Positions 42,156-53,046 of a DNA stretch of 64,000 bases are shown here, one piece after another. The notes beneath the pieces were generated by a model, which was not told the DNA's origin, made no database searches, and saw only the letters and a list, made by a program, of their open reading frames with translations. Source of the DNA: Adiantum capillus-veneris (Eukaryota; Streptophyta; Polypodiopsida; Polypodiales; Pteridaceae); NCBI GenBank assembly GCA_014529385.2, contig CM043954.1, positions 9,738,830 to 9,802,829 of the forward strand. Reading direction: 5' to 3'. Position 1 is the stretch's first letter; each line of letters opens with the position of its first letter. The translations under genes were made by a program, and so were the position numbers.

Positions 42156-43372
42156 TATCCCCCTTCCTAAAGTAGATTCAGTCCTTGAAAGATATGAATG
42201 GGTGTCGTAGGGATCCATGGTAAGAGGGCCTGCAATACAAGAAAAGAAAACATTGTGAAAACACAAGTACAACGTGTGATGAAGTGCAGTATATGATGCG
42301 CATACATTGTAACCCAGAAAATGCAAAAAAGAATGAAGTGCAACATTACCAATTTAGAACAGTTAAGTAGTACCTGAAATGAGTCTATAACTTGAGTTAG
42401 GGTCTATCATAGAGTGGCTCCTAGAGAAGTAAACATGAGCTAGGGCTGAACAAAGGACTAAATTGACCAACTCTAATTGAAAAAGGGCAATTAGTAGTCA
42501 TCCCTAGGAATACTCGTCAAGTTCTGAAGATTAGTAATCTTGTTGCATAACCCACATAAGTGTGAAAAACATGAAGTTCAAGGAAGTATGTGTGTGAGTG
42601 CTTTTTTAAAAAAAATTTGTGGTTATATTTGCTAGGGGTAAGCTCTTTGGGGGAGCACCCAAAGATAGCTAAGAGTTCAGGACTTGGACTTTATAGCTTT
42701 ATGCATGTTTAACTAGCTTGGAAAATAGAATTGTGTTGTGCAGATTGAATAAAGATGCCACAAGTAGCTAGGAGACTTGAAGTCTCAAATACGAGCTTTA
42801 AGCACATAGCTTAGGCATGTGGACTTCCAAGGAACTTAGTCACAACTTAGGGGGGATAAGCTAGAGAGAAATAGAGCCTCATAGCCTAAAGCATTACTAA
42901 GGTCACTACTATGAATAAATGATTTTGCAATTAAGGTCAGCAATTAAGTCATTTGGTTTAGCTAAGGTCCTCATACTGACTTAATCCCAACTAATATGAC
43001 TAAATTCAAGTGAATTAACAAGGTACTAGAAGTTTTATATTTTGTAAACATGTAGATTGACAATGTAACAACATCATAATTTTGATGCATTCCTAACAAG
43101 TTAAATGACAACATGCACATAATGTAAATGTGGAAAGCCGAGATAATAGGAAGTAGTACACCTGAAAATAGATAGATCTCCATTGTCACTGCCGTTAGAA
43201 GCCATTCTGATGTATCCATAAACTGCACAAGAGTCACAACCAAATGTTCCACTTCCCATAGGCACATCAGTGGAAAATTGAAAGGGAAAAGGACTTGTCT
43301 AAACACCAAACTCAAAATAGACACAATCTATAACACTAACCTACCTACCAATCATTACTCGAGCAATGACGA

Positions 43373-44025
43373 TCAAGGTAAGACAATGTTGTAGATATTG
43401 GCATGTAGCCCTAAAGTTAAACCGCCATCCTCATCATCAAGGTAGATAAAATCATCCTCAGTGAGACCATGAGTCTTACCCGTCCAATCATCCTCATCAA
43501 CATTCACACAATATAACACTAAGAATGGCACGATGCATGCATACTCATCTGATGCATAAGGAAAATCCTGGTCAATTGCGGAAATGATCTCATTAGAGTA
43601 GGGATCCGTCGTGACCAAGATGTATCAGCCACTCTAACTCCTCAAAATTTCTCTTGCATGTGAGTGTTTTGACCAGATCCCATGCAAAGGAAAATGCAGG
43701 GTAGCACATGTGACACACTTGAGACAAGGGAAGACTCTTTATATACCACGCCTCTGCAATTTCCTTAATGAGCCCATGAGTTGTTGCAATAATGGATTCC
43801 TCAGACGACGTACACAGGATTGACACCTTTATTTTAATGCAAAAAACCTTCCAACAAGAAATTCCCAATCTGGGCTAGTATAATAAAGTAAGTACTATTC
43901 TTCTTGTTTCTAGTACACTTGGCCCGTGATTTTGTCATGTGCTTTTTGTAGCCAGGTAGAAATGAGTACATGACCCAAGACTCAACTCCATGCATGATTC
44001 TAGCAATATGGTGCTCTTTCTTCAT
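43373..44025 (-). pseudogene. Unrecognised 'YLDDEDG' gene family, copy A
   Basis: Two minus-strand frames join to a diverged relative of the gene at 46482: CYPAFSFAWDLVKTLTCKRN, then a frameshift near 43605, then a segment ending THGLTEDDFIYLDDEDGGLTLGLHANIYNI. Upstream text (ARIMHGVESWVMYSFLPGYK) is not shared with the other copies. The homology continues for about 1.2 kb downstream of the stop up to the purine tract at 42160, so gene and 3' flank duplicated together. Family unknown. Confidence 0.55.
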
Positions 44026-44190
44026 CCCTTGTTTCCATATCCAAGGTGCATATTATTATGAGGAATTATTATACCCCTACCCTCAAGTCACCCGCAAGTA
44101 CCTCGAATTCACCACCCATATAATTTAGAATTGGAAAGGCATATTGTATGTATGTGTGTGTTAGATTAGATCTATAGCCAGCCTAGCCCC

Positions 44191-44264
44191 CTAGTCCCAC
44201 GTTCGTTTAGTTGCCCCGTGAGTGCCTGCTCGACCTGCCAATCCCTCACAAGAACCCCCCAGCT

Positions 44265-44323
<59 letters not shown>

Positions 44324-44416
44324 CTCTAGTCCCCTAGTCCCACGTTCGTTTATTTGCCCCGTGAGTGCCTTTATTGCCTGCTCGACCTTCCAATCCCTCA
44401 CAAGAACCCCCCAGAT

Positions 44417-44499
<83 letters not shown>

Positions 44500-44500
44500 C
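44191..44500. repeat. 143-bp tandem duplication with (CT)n and (GT)n
   Basis: CTAGTCCCACGTTCGTTTA at 44191 recurs at 44334. Each copy runs through CAATCCCTCACAAGAACCCC into (CT)n (44268-44319 and 44420-44458). The second is followed by (GT)19. Confidence 0.92.
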
Positions 44501-44806
44501 CAGTAACCATGTTCTCAATTGTACCTCACAAATACATATCATTTCCCTAAGATCCCAATCCCATTATGCATCTGTGGGATGTACAATATTCAATTAATGT
44601 TGCAACATAGTGGCCACCCTATCCTTTTGTTTATTTAGTAGCCTCTAAGTTCCCGTTCTAATGGCTCAGGTATCCCTTGGCTATAACTAACACGAGTCGT
44701 GACATGTCATCTAGCGTGAAGTACTACTGTACACTCTAGAGTCTATGGAGTATAGTGGTTGCTCGCCAACTTGTTTTGACAAAACAACCACTTTTCACGA
44801 TGAAGA

Positions 44807-45139
44807 TGTTAAGAGATAGAGAGGGAGAGAGCTTGAGTACTCACACATATATAGAGATGGAGGTTGAACCTTTATCTTCTTCATCACCCAAAAAATACAA
44901 GATAAGATGTCTACACAGCTAGGAGAGATACAACATAATAAAGGAAACCTAATACACATAGAGAGCGGTCTAGTGTACGCCGATGGTGAGTGAGCTGGCA
45001 TGATATGTGTCCCATGTTGGTGTAGTCCAACTATAGTATCACTGGCAAAGATGTATATGTCTACCAAGGCACACCAGTGATGATGACTGCCGGTGATATT
45101 CATCCAGGAGTAGCACATGTTGAGCTTGATATCTCAACA
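44807..45139 (-). repeat. 3' LTR of a Ty1/copia remnant
   Basis: On the minus strand it starts TGTTGAGATATCAAGCTCAACA right after the purine tract (CCTAGAGGGGGAG) and ends CTCTTAACA, giving near-matching terminal inverted repeats (TGTTGAG/CTTAACA). Length is 333 bp. Confidence 0.75.
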
Positions 45140-45149
45140 CTCCCCCTCT

Positions 45150-46130
45150 AGGAGTGGTAATTCATTTTTGTGCTTTGTCCGCGCATGAAACACTGGGTTC
45201 CGAGCCAACTGTATGCTGCTAATGTTGTCACAATGAGTGACAACGGGTCTCTGCACCTGCACTCCAAAATCCTGAAGTAACATTTGTAACCATGCTACCT
45301 CACATGTCGCCACCGCTGCACCCTTGTTCTCTACCTCTGTACTTGATAGAGAAACGGTAGGCTATTTCTTGCTGCTCCATGTAGCACTCCCAAGAGAAAA
45401 CATAAACCCGCTGGTAGATCTCTAATCATACATACTACTAGCCCAATCTACATTTGTGTATCCACAGAGCTGCAACTCTGAATCAGCCCTATAGAAGAGT
45501 GAATAATCCAATGTAGCACTCACATAGCACAATATGCGCCTCTCTGCATCCAAGTGTGGCTTCCTCGGAGATTGCATAAATTGACTCACCAATCCAACCG
45601 CATAGCTCAAGTCTGACGTGAGATAGTCAAGTAGATCAAGCTACCCACAATCTTCCTGTACATTGTGGCATTCTCAAGCACTTGACCTACATCATTTCCC
45701 AACTTCAATTTCTGATCCAAGGGCATTGCAATCGGCTTACAATCAACCATACCATACTTTTTCATCATATCCAAAGCATATTGTCTTTATGACAGTCATA
45801 CACCCTCTTTTGTGCGAACAATCTCAATGCCCAAGAAATAACACAAGTCTTCTAGGTCCTTCATCTCAAATTCTTGCATAAGTAGAGTTTGTACATTCTC
45901 TACTTCAATCAGATTATTACCTTCAACAATCAAATCATCCTTATAGATGCATATCATCTCAATTCCTGCTTCATTTTTCCACACATACAATGAGTGATCC
46001 TCATTACACATTTTGAAACCCAAAGAGAGGAGAAATGCCACTATCTGTTCATACCAAACTCTAGGTGCTTGCTTCAGCCCATATAATGATTTCTTTAATC
46101 TGCATACAAGCTCATTACCACCTATCAAGA
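45150..46130 (-). pseudogene. Ty1/copia reverse transcriptase/RNase H remnant
   Basis: The minus-strand frame 46128-45796 reads CRLKKSLYGLKQAPRVWYEQ, the signature copia RT block, and later MICIYKDDLIVEG, where YKDD replaces the usual YVDD. A block ending CYFLGIEIVRTKEGV follows. After frameshifts the RNase H region appears (45610-45422): SYAVGLVSQFMQSPRKPHL, RILCYVSATLDYSLFY, GYTNVDWASS. The segment ends at the polypurine tract and LTR at 45139. Upstream of RT the homology stops near 46130, so the copy is 5'-truncated. It lies between the two opposed copies of the unknown gene family. Confidence 0.9.
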
Positions 46131-46368
46131 TCTTTCAAGCACGTTCATGGGAGAGTCTCAATGTAGCACTTGGGATAGCAAAAAACTAATGCCCTAAGTC
46201 ACCCCCTATCACAAATTTGAACAATTGGTTTTAAAGGGTGATGACTTTCTTTCAAAAGGTATGATCTACCCATGGAAGAGGGGAGTTGAATCTTACATCC
46301 ATCATACCATTAGCTTCCCTCTTAAACTTCCTTCCCCCTAACCTCTCAACTTTCCAATTTAGGGACTG

Positions 46369-46381
46369 TATATATATAGCC
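46369..46381 (+). promoter_or_regulatory. Candidate TATA box for the gene at 46482
   Basis: GTATATATATAGCC lies about 110 bp before the ATG, a good match to plant TATA boxes in sequence and distance. Confidence 0.5.
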
Positions 46382-46481
46382 TTGTACTCACACTAACAAA
46401 AAGAGAAAAAAGAAAAAAGAAAAAAATGGTAAAAGAGTAAGAGCCACTAGCAACAAGAGTGCACCCTAGCAAACCCAACCA

Positions 46482-47070
46482 ATGGCTGAAAACTCCACAA
46501 GTCACGTCATGCACACTGAAATAAATGTCAATGGAGAACCTAATCCACCTCTATTTGTGTTCACAAATATAGCTAGTTTACACAAATCTTCCACTACTCC
46601 ATGTCATGCACACTGAAATAAATGTCAATGGAGAACCTAATCCACCTCTATTTGTGTTCACAAATATGCCTATATTACCCAAATCTTCCACTACTCCACT
46701 CGACGAGAGGTATTCTTTTTACTTGTATCAAGTACATCGTTTGTGCTACCCTCTCTATTCCTTGGAGTGGAACCTCATAGATACACTAGCATGCAAGGAA
46801 AACCTTGATGATTTAGAGGGGCTAATCCACCTATTGACCACATCTAATCCCTACCTAGTAGCAGACATTCACCCAATTGTCCAAATGTATCCTTTTGCAC
46901 AGGCTGAGTATCCACGCCTAATGCAATTCCTAGTACTATTATGTGGCGGAGAGGAGGATGAGAGGCATGGCTTCAATGAGGAGGAATTCATTTATTTGGA
47001 TGATGAGGATGGAAGTTTAACTTTAGGGATACCGACTAATCTCTACAACATCCACCTTGATCCTTATTGA
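46482..47070 (+). CDS. Unrecognised 'YLDDEDG' gene family, copy B
   Basis: The ATG at 46482 is in good plant context (CCAACCAATGGCT). The protein begins MAENSTSHVMHTEINVNGEP. A 97-bp tandem duplication (46506-46602 repeated from 46603) shifts the frame by one, so the ORF re-opens at the second HTEINVNGEP copy and runs to 47070. The body contains CYPLYSLEWNLIDTLACKEN, LVADIHPIVQMYPFAQAEYP, an MQFLVLLCG hydrophobic stretch and the acidic end EEEFIYLDDEDGSLTLG with NLYNIHLDPY. About 160 residues in the undisturbed form. No known domain. Apart from the duplication it is open, so it could still produce protein from the second start at about 46606. Confidence 0.5.
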
Positions 47071-47370
47071 TAAAGTGATGACTAGTAGGTAGGTTAGTGT
47101 TCTTGATTTGTTTCTATTTTTTGAGCCTTGTATTTAGAGGAGTCTTTTTTTGTTTCCACTAATGTGTCACTGGGAGGTGTAGCATTTGGTTGTGAATCCT
47201 TGTGCAGCTCATACAAACATGGGAATGACTTTTGAACGCAACTACATTGGAGATCCCTCTGCTTATCAGGTGTAATATTTCCTAATCCCTTGGCTGCCCA
47301 TATTTACATTGTTGTTGCATGTTGTTATTGTAGTATTCTACACTAACAAAACCTTTAAGATTTAGAGTGG

Positions 47371-47757
47371 TTGATCTACCTATTGACCACGACTAATCCC
47401 TACCTAATAGAAGACGTTCACCCAATTGTCCAGATGTATCATTTTGCAGAAGCTGAGTATGCACACCTAATGAAATTCCTAGTACTATTATGTGGAAGAG
47501 ATGAGGAGGAGGATTACTGCACCAATTGGACGGATGAGACTCGTGGCCTCACTGAGGAGGACTTCATTTATCTGGATGATGAGGATGGAGGTTTAGCTTT
47601 AGGGTTACCAACCAATCTCTACAACATCCTCTACAACACCAATTGGAAGGATGAGACTCATGGCCTCACTGAGTAGGACTTCATTTATCTGGATGATGAG
47701 GATGGAGGTTAAGCTTTAGGGCTACCAAAAAATCTCTACAACATCCTCTTACCTTGA
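47371..47757 (+). pseudogene. Unrecognised 'YLDDEDG' gene family, copy C (tandem, partial)
   Basis: Repeats the C-terminal half of copy B about 550 bp downstream (YLIEDVHPIVQMYHFAEAEY, then the EEDFIYLDDEDGG block). An 88-bp-scale internal duplication then repeats NWKDETHGLTE and a second, stop-broken YLDDEDGG block (TAG near 47674, TAA near 47710). The 3' flank (GTGATGACTAGTAGGTAGG) is also repeated. The upstream half is missing. Confidence 0.6.
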
Positions 47758-47759
47758 TC

Positions 47760-49003
47760 CTCGTTGATAGAGTGATGACTAGTAGGTAGGTTAGTGTTCT
47801 CGGTTTGTTTTTTGAGCCTTGTATTTAGAGGAGTCCTTTTCTTTTTCCACTGATGTGTCATTGGAGGTGTAGCATTTGGTTGTGAATCCTTGTGCATTTC
47901 ATACACACATGGGAATGACTTCTGAATGCAACTACGTCGGAGATCCCTCTTCTTATCAAGTGTAATATTTCCTATTCCCTTGGCTGTCCATATTAACATT
48001 GTTGTTGCATGTTGTTATTATAGTATTCTAGAAATGCATTTAAATTATGATGTTATTAATTGCTAGTCTAGACATTCATAGGTATTTAGACCTCTAGTAC
48101 CTTGTTCATCCACCTCAAATTTAGTCTTATTAGTTATGGTTTAAGTAGGTATCATGACCTTAGGCTAAACATGGTAACTTGTTCGCTGGCTGTAATTGGT
48201 GAACTATCTATTAATGGTAGTGACCTTAGTAGTGCCTTAGTCTATGGGTAGTTATCTTTAGCAAATTCCACCTAAGTTGTGACTAAGGTCCTTGGTAGTC
48301 AATGTGCATGAGCTTTATACTTAAGCTGATATTAGAGACTTCGAGTTTCCAAGCTACTTTGGCATATTTATTCACTCTGCAAAACACTATGTCTATTTGC
48401 CAAGCTAGTACAAAATCAAAATGCATAAAGCTTAAAAGAATGAGTCATGAACTTCAAGCCACATGAGCTTATCCCTAGAAAGTATGACCATAAAACAAAA
48501 AAAACTTCAAAATCCAAAACAAAACACAAACACACAAAAGACCCATATATACCTTCTTGCACTTCTTATTTATCACTCTTATGTGAGCTCTGCAGCAGCG
48601 GCAAGATAGCTAGTCTTCAGACATCAAAAACATTACTAGGGATAACTACTGATTAATGGACCATTTTCAATTGACATTAATAGATCTAGTATTTAATTTA
48701 TCCCTAGCTCATGTTTACTTACTTCAAGCCACTCTAATAGACCCAAACTCGAACCAAAACTCAAGTTACTGACTTACTGTAGGTACTACTTACTTGTTCT
48801 ATATTGGCGACATAACACACGTCATAAATTTTTGCCTTGCATAATTTCCGGTGTATGTGTATCCCATGTTGCACTTCATCACATGTTGCACATGTGCTTT
48901 CATAATTTTTTGTTTTTCTTGTGATGCACGACCTCCTACCATGGGTATTGAAGATGCAAGTTCATATATTTTGAGGACAGAATCTACATCAAGAAGGGGG
49001 GCA
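47760..49003 (+). other. Non-coding 3' region shared by copies A-C
   Basis: Contains the conserved 3' flank of the family and ends in a purine tract (AAGAAGGGGGGCA at 48991-49003) like a retroelement polypurine tract. No other gene seen. Confidence 0.45.
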
Positions 49004-49330
49004 TGTTAACCCTCAGTTGGGCGTTCACTCCTACTTTAGCCATGGGTCAGCGGGCTTGTCAAACCCTCTACTATTTCACATATTTAGTCATTGGTTGAGC
49101 TTTTCGGTCACATGTGTGTGAGATTAAGGGATTGGGTGATCGCCAATGAGAGACACACTATAAACTTGAAAGAGAAGATTTTAGGTATGGCCAGCCAAGT
49201 ATGGGAGCCCGTGTGTGAATGGACGATCCCATGTCAAAGTCACAGTGACTTAAACTCCTCTCAATTAGGAAAAAATTGGACCCCCTTGGGGCCATGTAAG
49301 GATTTCTAATTTTAAGGGATTAAAGCTAAT
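49004..49330 (+). repeat. LTR-like sequence (copy B) of the unnamed retroelement
   Basis: Starts TGTTAACCCTCAG after the purine tract. It shares CATGGG-CAG, ACT(A)CTATTTCA and TTAGTCATTGG with the segment at 42155-41775, in inverse orientation. The end is not defined. Confidence 0.45.
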
Positions 49331-49384
49331 TTTGTAGGGGATGGAGGGAACAAAGACAATAAATAGGGCTACTTTAGTAGCTCT

Positions 49385-49560
49385 CTCTCTAACTTCTCTC
49401 TAGATAGGAGAGGGGGGGAAAGTAGGGAATGAGGGTGGTAAAGTAGGAGGAAGAGGGGGGGTAAAGTAGGGGAGAGAGGGGGGTAAAAAGAGAGAGAGGA
49501 GTAAAAGTAGAGAGAAGAACCATTCTCTCTCTACCTATCACCAAACAAAGAGAGTAAGTA
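49385..49560. repeat. Purine-rich tract with GTAAAGTAGG repeats
   Basis: Irregular GGGGGTAAAGTAGGGGAGAG repeats flanked by CTCTCTC on both sides, so the segment can fold back. Confidence 0.7.
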
Positions 49561-49974
49561 GTTATGACAAAATCCACTTTTCAGCTCATGCATCAATTCA
49601 CCCCAAAAAATGATTTTTTTATAAAATCTTCAAAATGGATCTTTTAAGCTTTAAAAAGGTCCCTATATATATATCAGTATTTCTTTAGAAGAATCTAGTT
49701 TTTATAAGCTCCAAATCTAAAATTCCTTGGGTCCCTCTCTACATTAATTCCAAGAATAAATACATAATGCCACATCATCAAAACGTCCATCTAATAAAGC
49801 CTAAAAATTGAAAATTTTAAAATTTAAGTATTTCCCTCCTTTGAGCTCAAAAATCGAACCTATATATGTCTACATATGAAAAAATATAATTTTTAAGTCT
49901 TTTTATCCCAGAAATTGTCTGTTTATCCTAAAGAGTATATCGTATCTATTTTTTTTCTATCATAACTTTCCACC

Positions 49975-52826
49975 ATGTCTCTTCACGACATAACCATTGA
50001 ATCACCTGCGTCGTCATCTACTAGGTCAACTAATGTCAGTCTGCGTCTACCGATCAAATTTGCTCTCACAAAAAAAATGACAAGAAAGCATCTCAACCGG
50101 CATCCGTATGACGGTTTCGAGGAGAAACCAATGTTGACTTGTGGCTTGATAAAGGGTTGTATCCGACATTCCCTACACTCCCAAGCTTAATCAAATATGT
50201 GGGAGAAGGAGAACATGGTCTTCTTGGGTATTGTAAGAGATTGGACTCCAATCAAGCAAGTGCGTCGGCATGGTTCCGACAACAATGTCAAGTGTTACAC
50301 ATTCATTCCACAAATCTCCAACAACAACTACATTCCACAGAGAAACAACTCAAAGATCTTAAAGAGGAGATGAAAGCTACAGAAACAGAGGTAACTAAGC
50401 TACAGATTGCAATGATGCACCTAAAAGACACTCCATTTGGCATGCGTGAGCGTAAGAGGGTTTTCTCTTCCATTGAAAGCCACTCCATTTGGCATGCGTG
50501 AGCGTAAGAGGGAGTTCTCTTCCATTGAAAACTTAGCCTCTAATGGAGGGGCACGTAAGAAGTGGATCACGGCAACCAGGTATTTTTTTTAATTCACAGT
50601 GTTTATCACTTATAATAATTTCCATCAATTTGTAACTCGGTTCACCTTTTGAAATAGGACATATATATAAGATGTGTGTGGAAGTTTTAGAGAAGTAGAC
50701 TGTTGCAATCTTCTCCTAGGATGCATCTCAAAGAAAGAATACTTTACATCATAGGTTGCAAAAAGGCCAAACACATGATGAATGCCATCACAAAGGAGAT
50801 CCTAAAAAAGATCTCTAACCTTGTGTCTGAGGATGATGTCTTGAGAGCTTGTGATGAGGTTGGGATCAGCACAAATGCATACCATGCACTTCATGGATTG
50901 ATGAAAGATGCATTACGAGAGCAAGGCATCACCGAGAATTGGTTTCCTATTCCACATAGGGTCCGACTTGCAAAAAAACCAAACAAAGATCTCGTTCCGG
51001 AATCCCTTGGTGAATACAAACACATTGAAGGATCCATGACGTACTCTTCCACAAGTGCCAAGTCACGTGGTAATATAAAGGGGGGCAATACTATTCCTAA
51101 TGGGGCAAAGTCTTCTGGTTATCATCAATTCAACAATATTTTTGTTGACTTGAAACGACTACAATGAGCTATGGTTAAATTTTATGCTTTGTCTCCACAA
51201 GGTAATACAAATTGTAATATGTATTGAATATCATTTAGTATAACAATTCAATTCCTGTGTTGTTTCAGTACTTGGAGAGAAGCTCATATTTATTCTTAAG
51301 CTAGATGAATGTCAAATTGTCAAAGGACGGAGATCGATTGGAACGTATTAGTGTGACACTCATGAATGAGGCAATGTTTTTTGCAATTCTATCAGTGATC
51401 ATTCTCAGAAACCATCATTTAGTGTACAACTGGAAAAGGAAATATGGTGTTAGGAGCTTTTGAAGTTCCGAAAGAGACTCATGAGGTTTTGGCATGGGTC
51501 TTCTCTATGATCCCGTGGATCACAGAGATTATTAAGGCACAACTAGAGGGAGAAAAGCTAGAAGTAGATGGAGTAGGTACATTTGATGTTGAGTGGCACT
51601 TAGGAGGTGATCTAAAAACAAACAAATGTATACTTGGGTGTAAACAAGGTGCTTCATCACGTCTTCCTTGTCCATATTGTGTACGAGGATACAAGGAGAG
51701 TACTCGTGGCTCCACATCTTCAAAGAAAAGTGTTAAGGGAAGTCAGACAATAGGGTCAATGGATGATGATGCAAGGGAATGGGTGTGCTCGGTGTTGAAG
51801 TGTCCTATCATGGAGGTCCCCAATCGGTCGACAAAAGATAGAACATGGTATCCCATTATCAATTTTCCACTTACAAATGTACACTTTTGCACTTTGCATG
51901 CCTTCATGCGTATATTTGATCAATTGTTAAAGATTCACATAGAGTACACTTTCACAATGAAACCACTTCCAGATCCATGGAAGCCATTGGAATAGTTGAA
52001 GAAATTCTAAATTCGCTTGGATGTCATGGTGGCAATGTGTCTATCATCGGTGAGGTGGAAAATATGCATGAAGTTCCACAAAAAGTATCTATGAATGGTG
52101 TGAAAGCACGTAGGTTTTTCAAGAAAGCAGAGATGCAAAAGGAGAGGGGTGAGGAGGATGCTCCATGGGAGCTATGGAAAGCGCTTTTCAAGTGTACGAC
52201 CGATCAAGATTCAAATCCCGTGCTTGTAAATCTGCGTAGACAAGTGTGGCACCACTTCGAGTTAGTGCTTCAAATCATGTGGAAACCCCAAATCATGAGT
52301 GAGCAACAAAATTTGTTCAAAGATCACATTTCTAATTTCACTAAAGCATTTGTGCAAGCGTGGGGAGAGAGCACACTACATGGTAAGTTACTTTGTTCAG
52401 TTCAAATTTTGATGCTATACATAAACATTCATTTGATCTAAGCATTTTTTCTTGATGTAGCATATTTTGTATGCGCATGGAGCATTCTTTATGTCAAAAT
52501 ATGGTTCTTTAGAAATGTGGAGCACTCAAGGAATGGAGAAATCACATTATCGAGCCAAAGGTGTTTACTTTAAAAATACACGTCACGGTGGTGGAACTAC
52601 GAGATCCAACTACATGAAGGAGATGTTTGATTGGTTCTTTCGTTGTTCTTTGGGGAGATGTCATGCCATAGAGCGGGCGCAAAAGTCAAGTCTTGCCAAG
52701 GAGGTTAGGAGACAATCTCGACTTAATGCTAAAGAGAAATGGAGAAACTCAACCGGACCCCTTAATCATGCTAGGTGGCGTGAAAATCGCCATAGAGTAG
52801 GCAAGCGTTGGTTACCCAACATGTAA
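49975..52826 (+). pseudogene. Multi-exon transposase-like gene of an unassigned family
   Basis: The pieces follow one strand in order. MSLHDITIESPASS opens the gene; then KYVGEGEHGLLGYCKRL and a Gln-rich coiled coil (50139-50501, disturbed by a 52-bp tandem duplication at about 50429/50481); then MHLKERILYIIGCKKAKHMM and EDDVLRACDEVGIS (50703-51167); then GAFEVPKETHEVLAWVF with a DVEWHLGGDLKTNKCILGC motif and SRLPCPYC (51444-51995); then 51977-52381; then after an intron-like gap (GTAAGT donor at 52382, TGATGTAG before 52460) ILYAHGAFFM and GMEKSHYRAKGVYFKNTRHGGG to a stop at 52826. A TGA (51165-51167) and at least three frameshifts are present. The H-L-G-G-D-x-K ... L-G ... C-P-x-C signature recalls uncharacterised transposon proteins of plants and animals. 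I cannot name the superfamily. Confidence 0.65.
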
Positions 52827-53046
52827 AACAAATGATGCTATGCAATGTAATGTTTATGTTCTTAGATGTCTTTGTTGAGTTGCATATAATACTTCTCCAT
52901 TTATCCATTTTTTGTTTTTTATATTTTGATGATATTAAGAGTTTTCTTAAGTGGCCTGGTTAAGTGTGAAGAGACCTTTTTTTTATTAAATAGGGGGCTT
53001 TTAGAGAAGAGGGAGTCTCATTTTCAATATTGCCCCTTCTTACACA

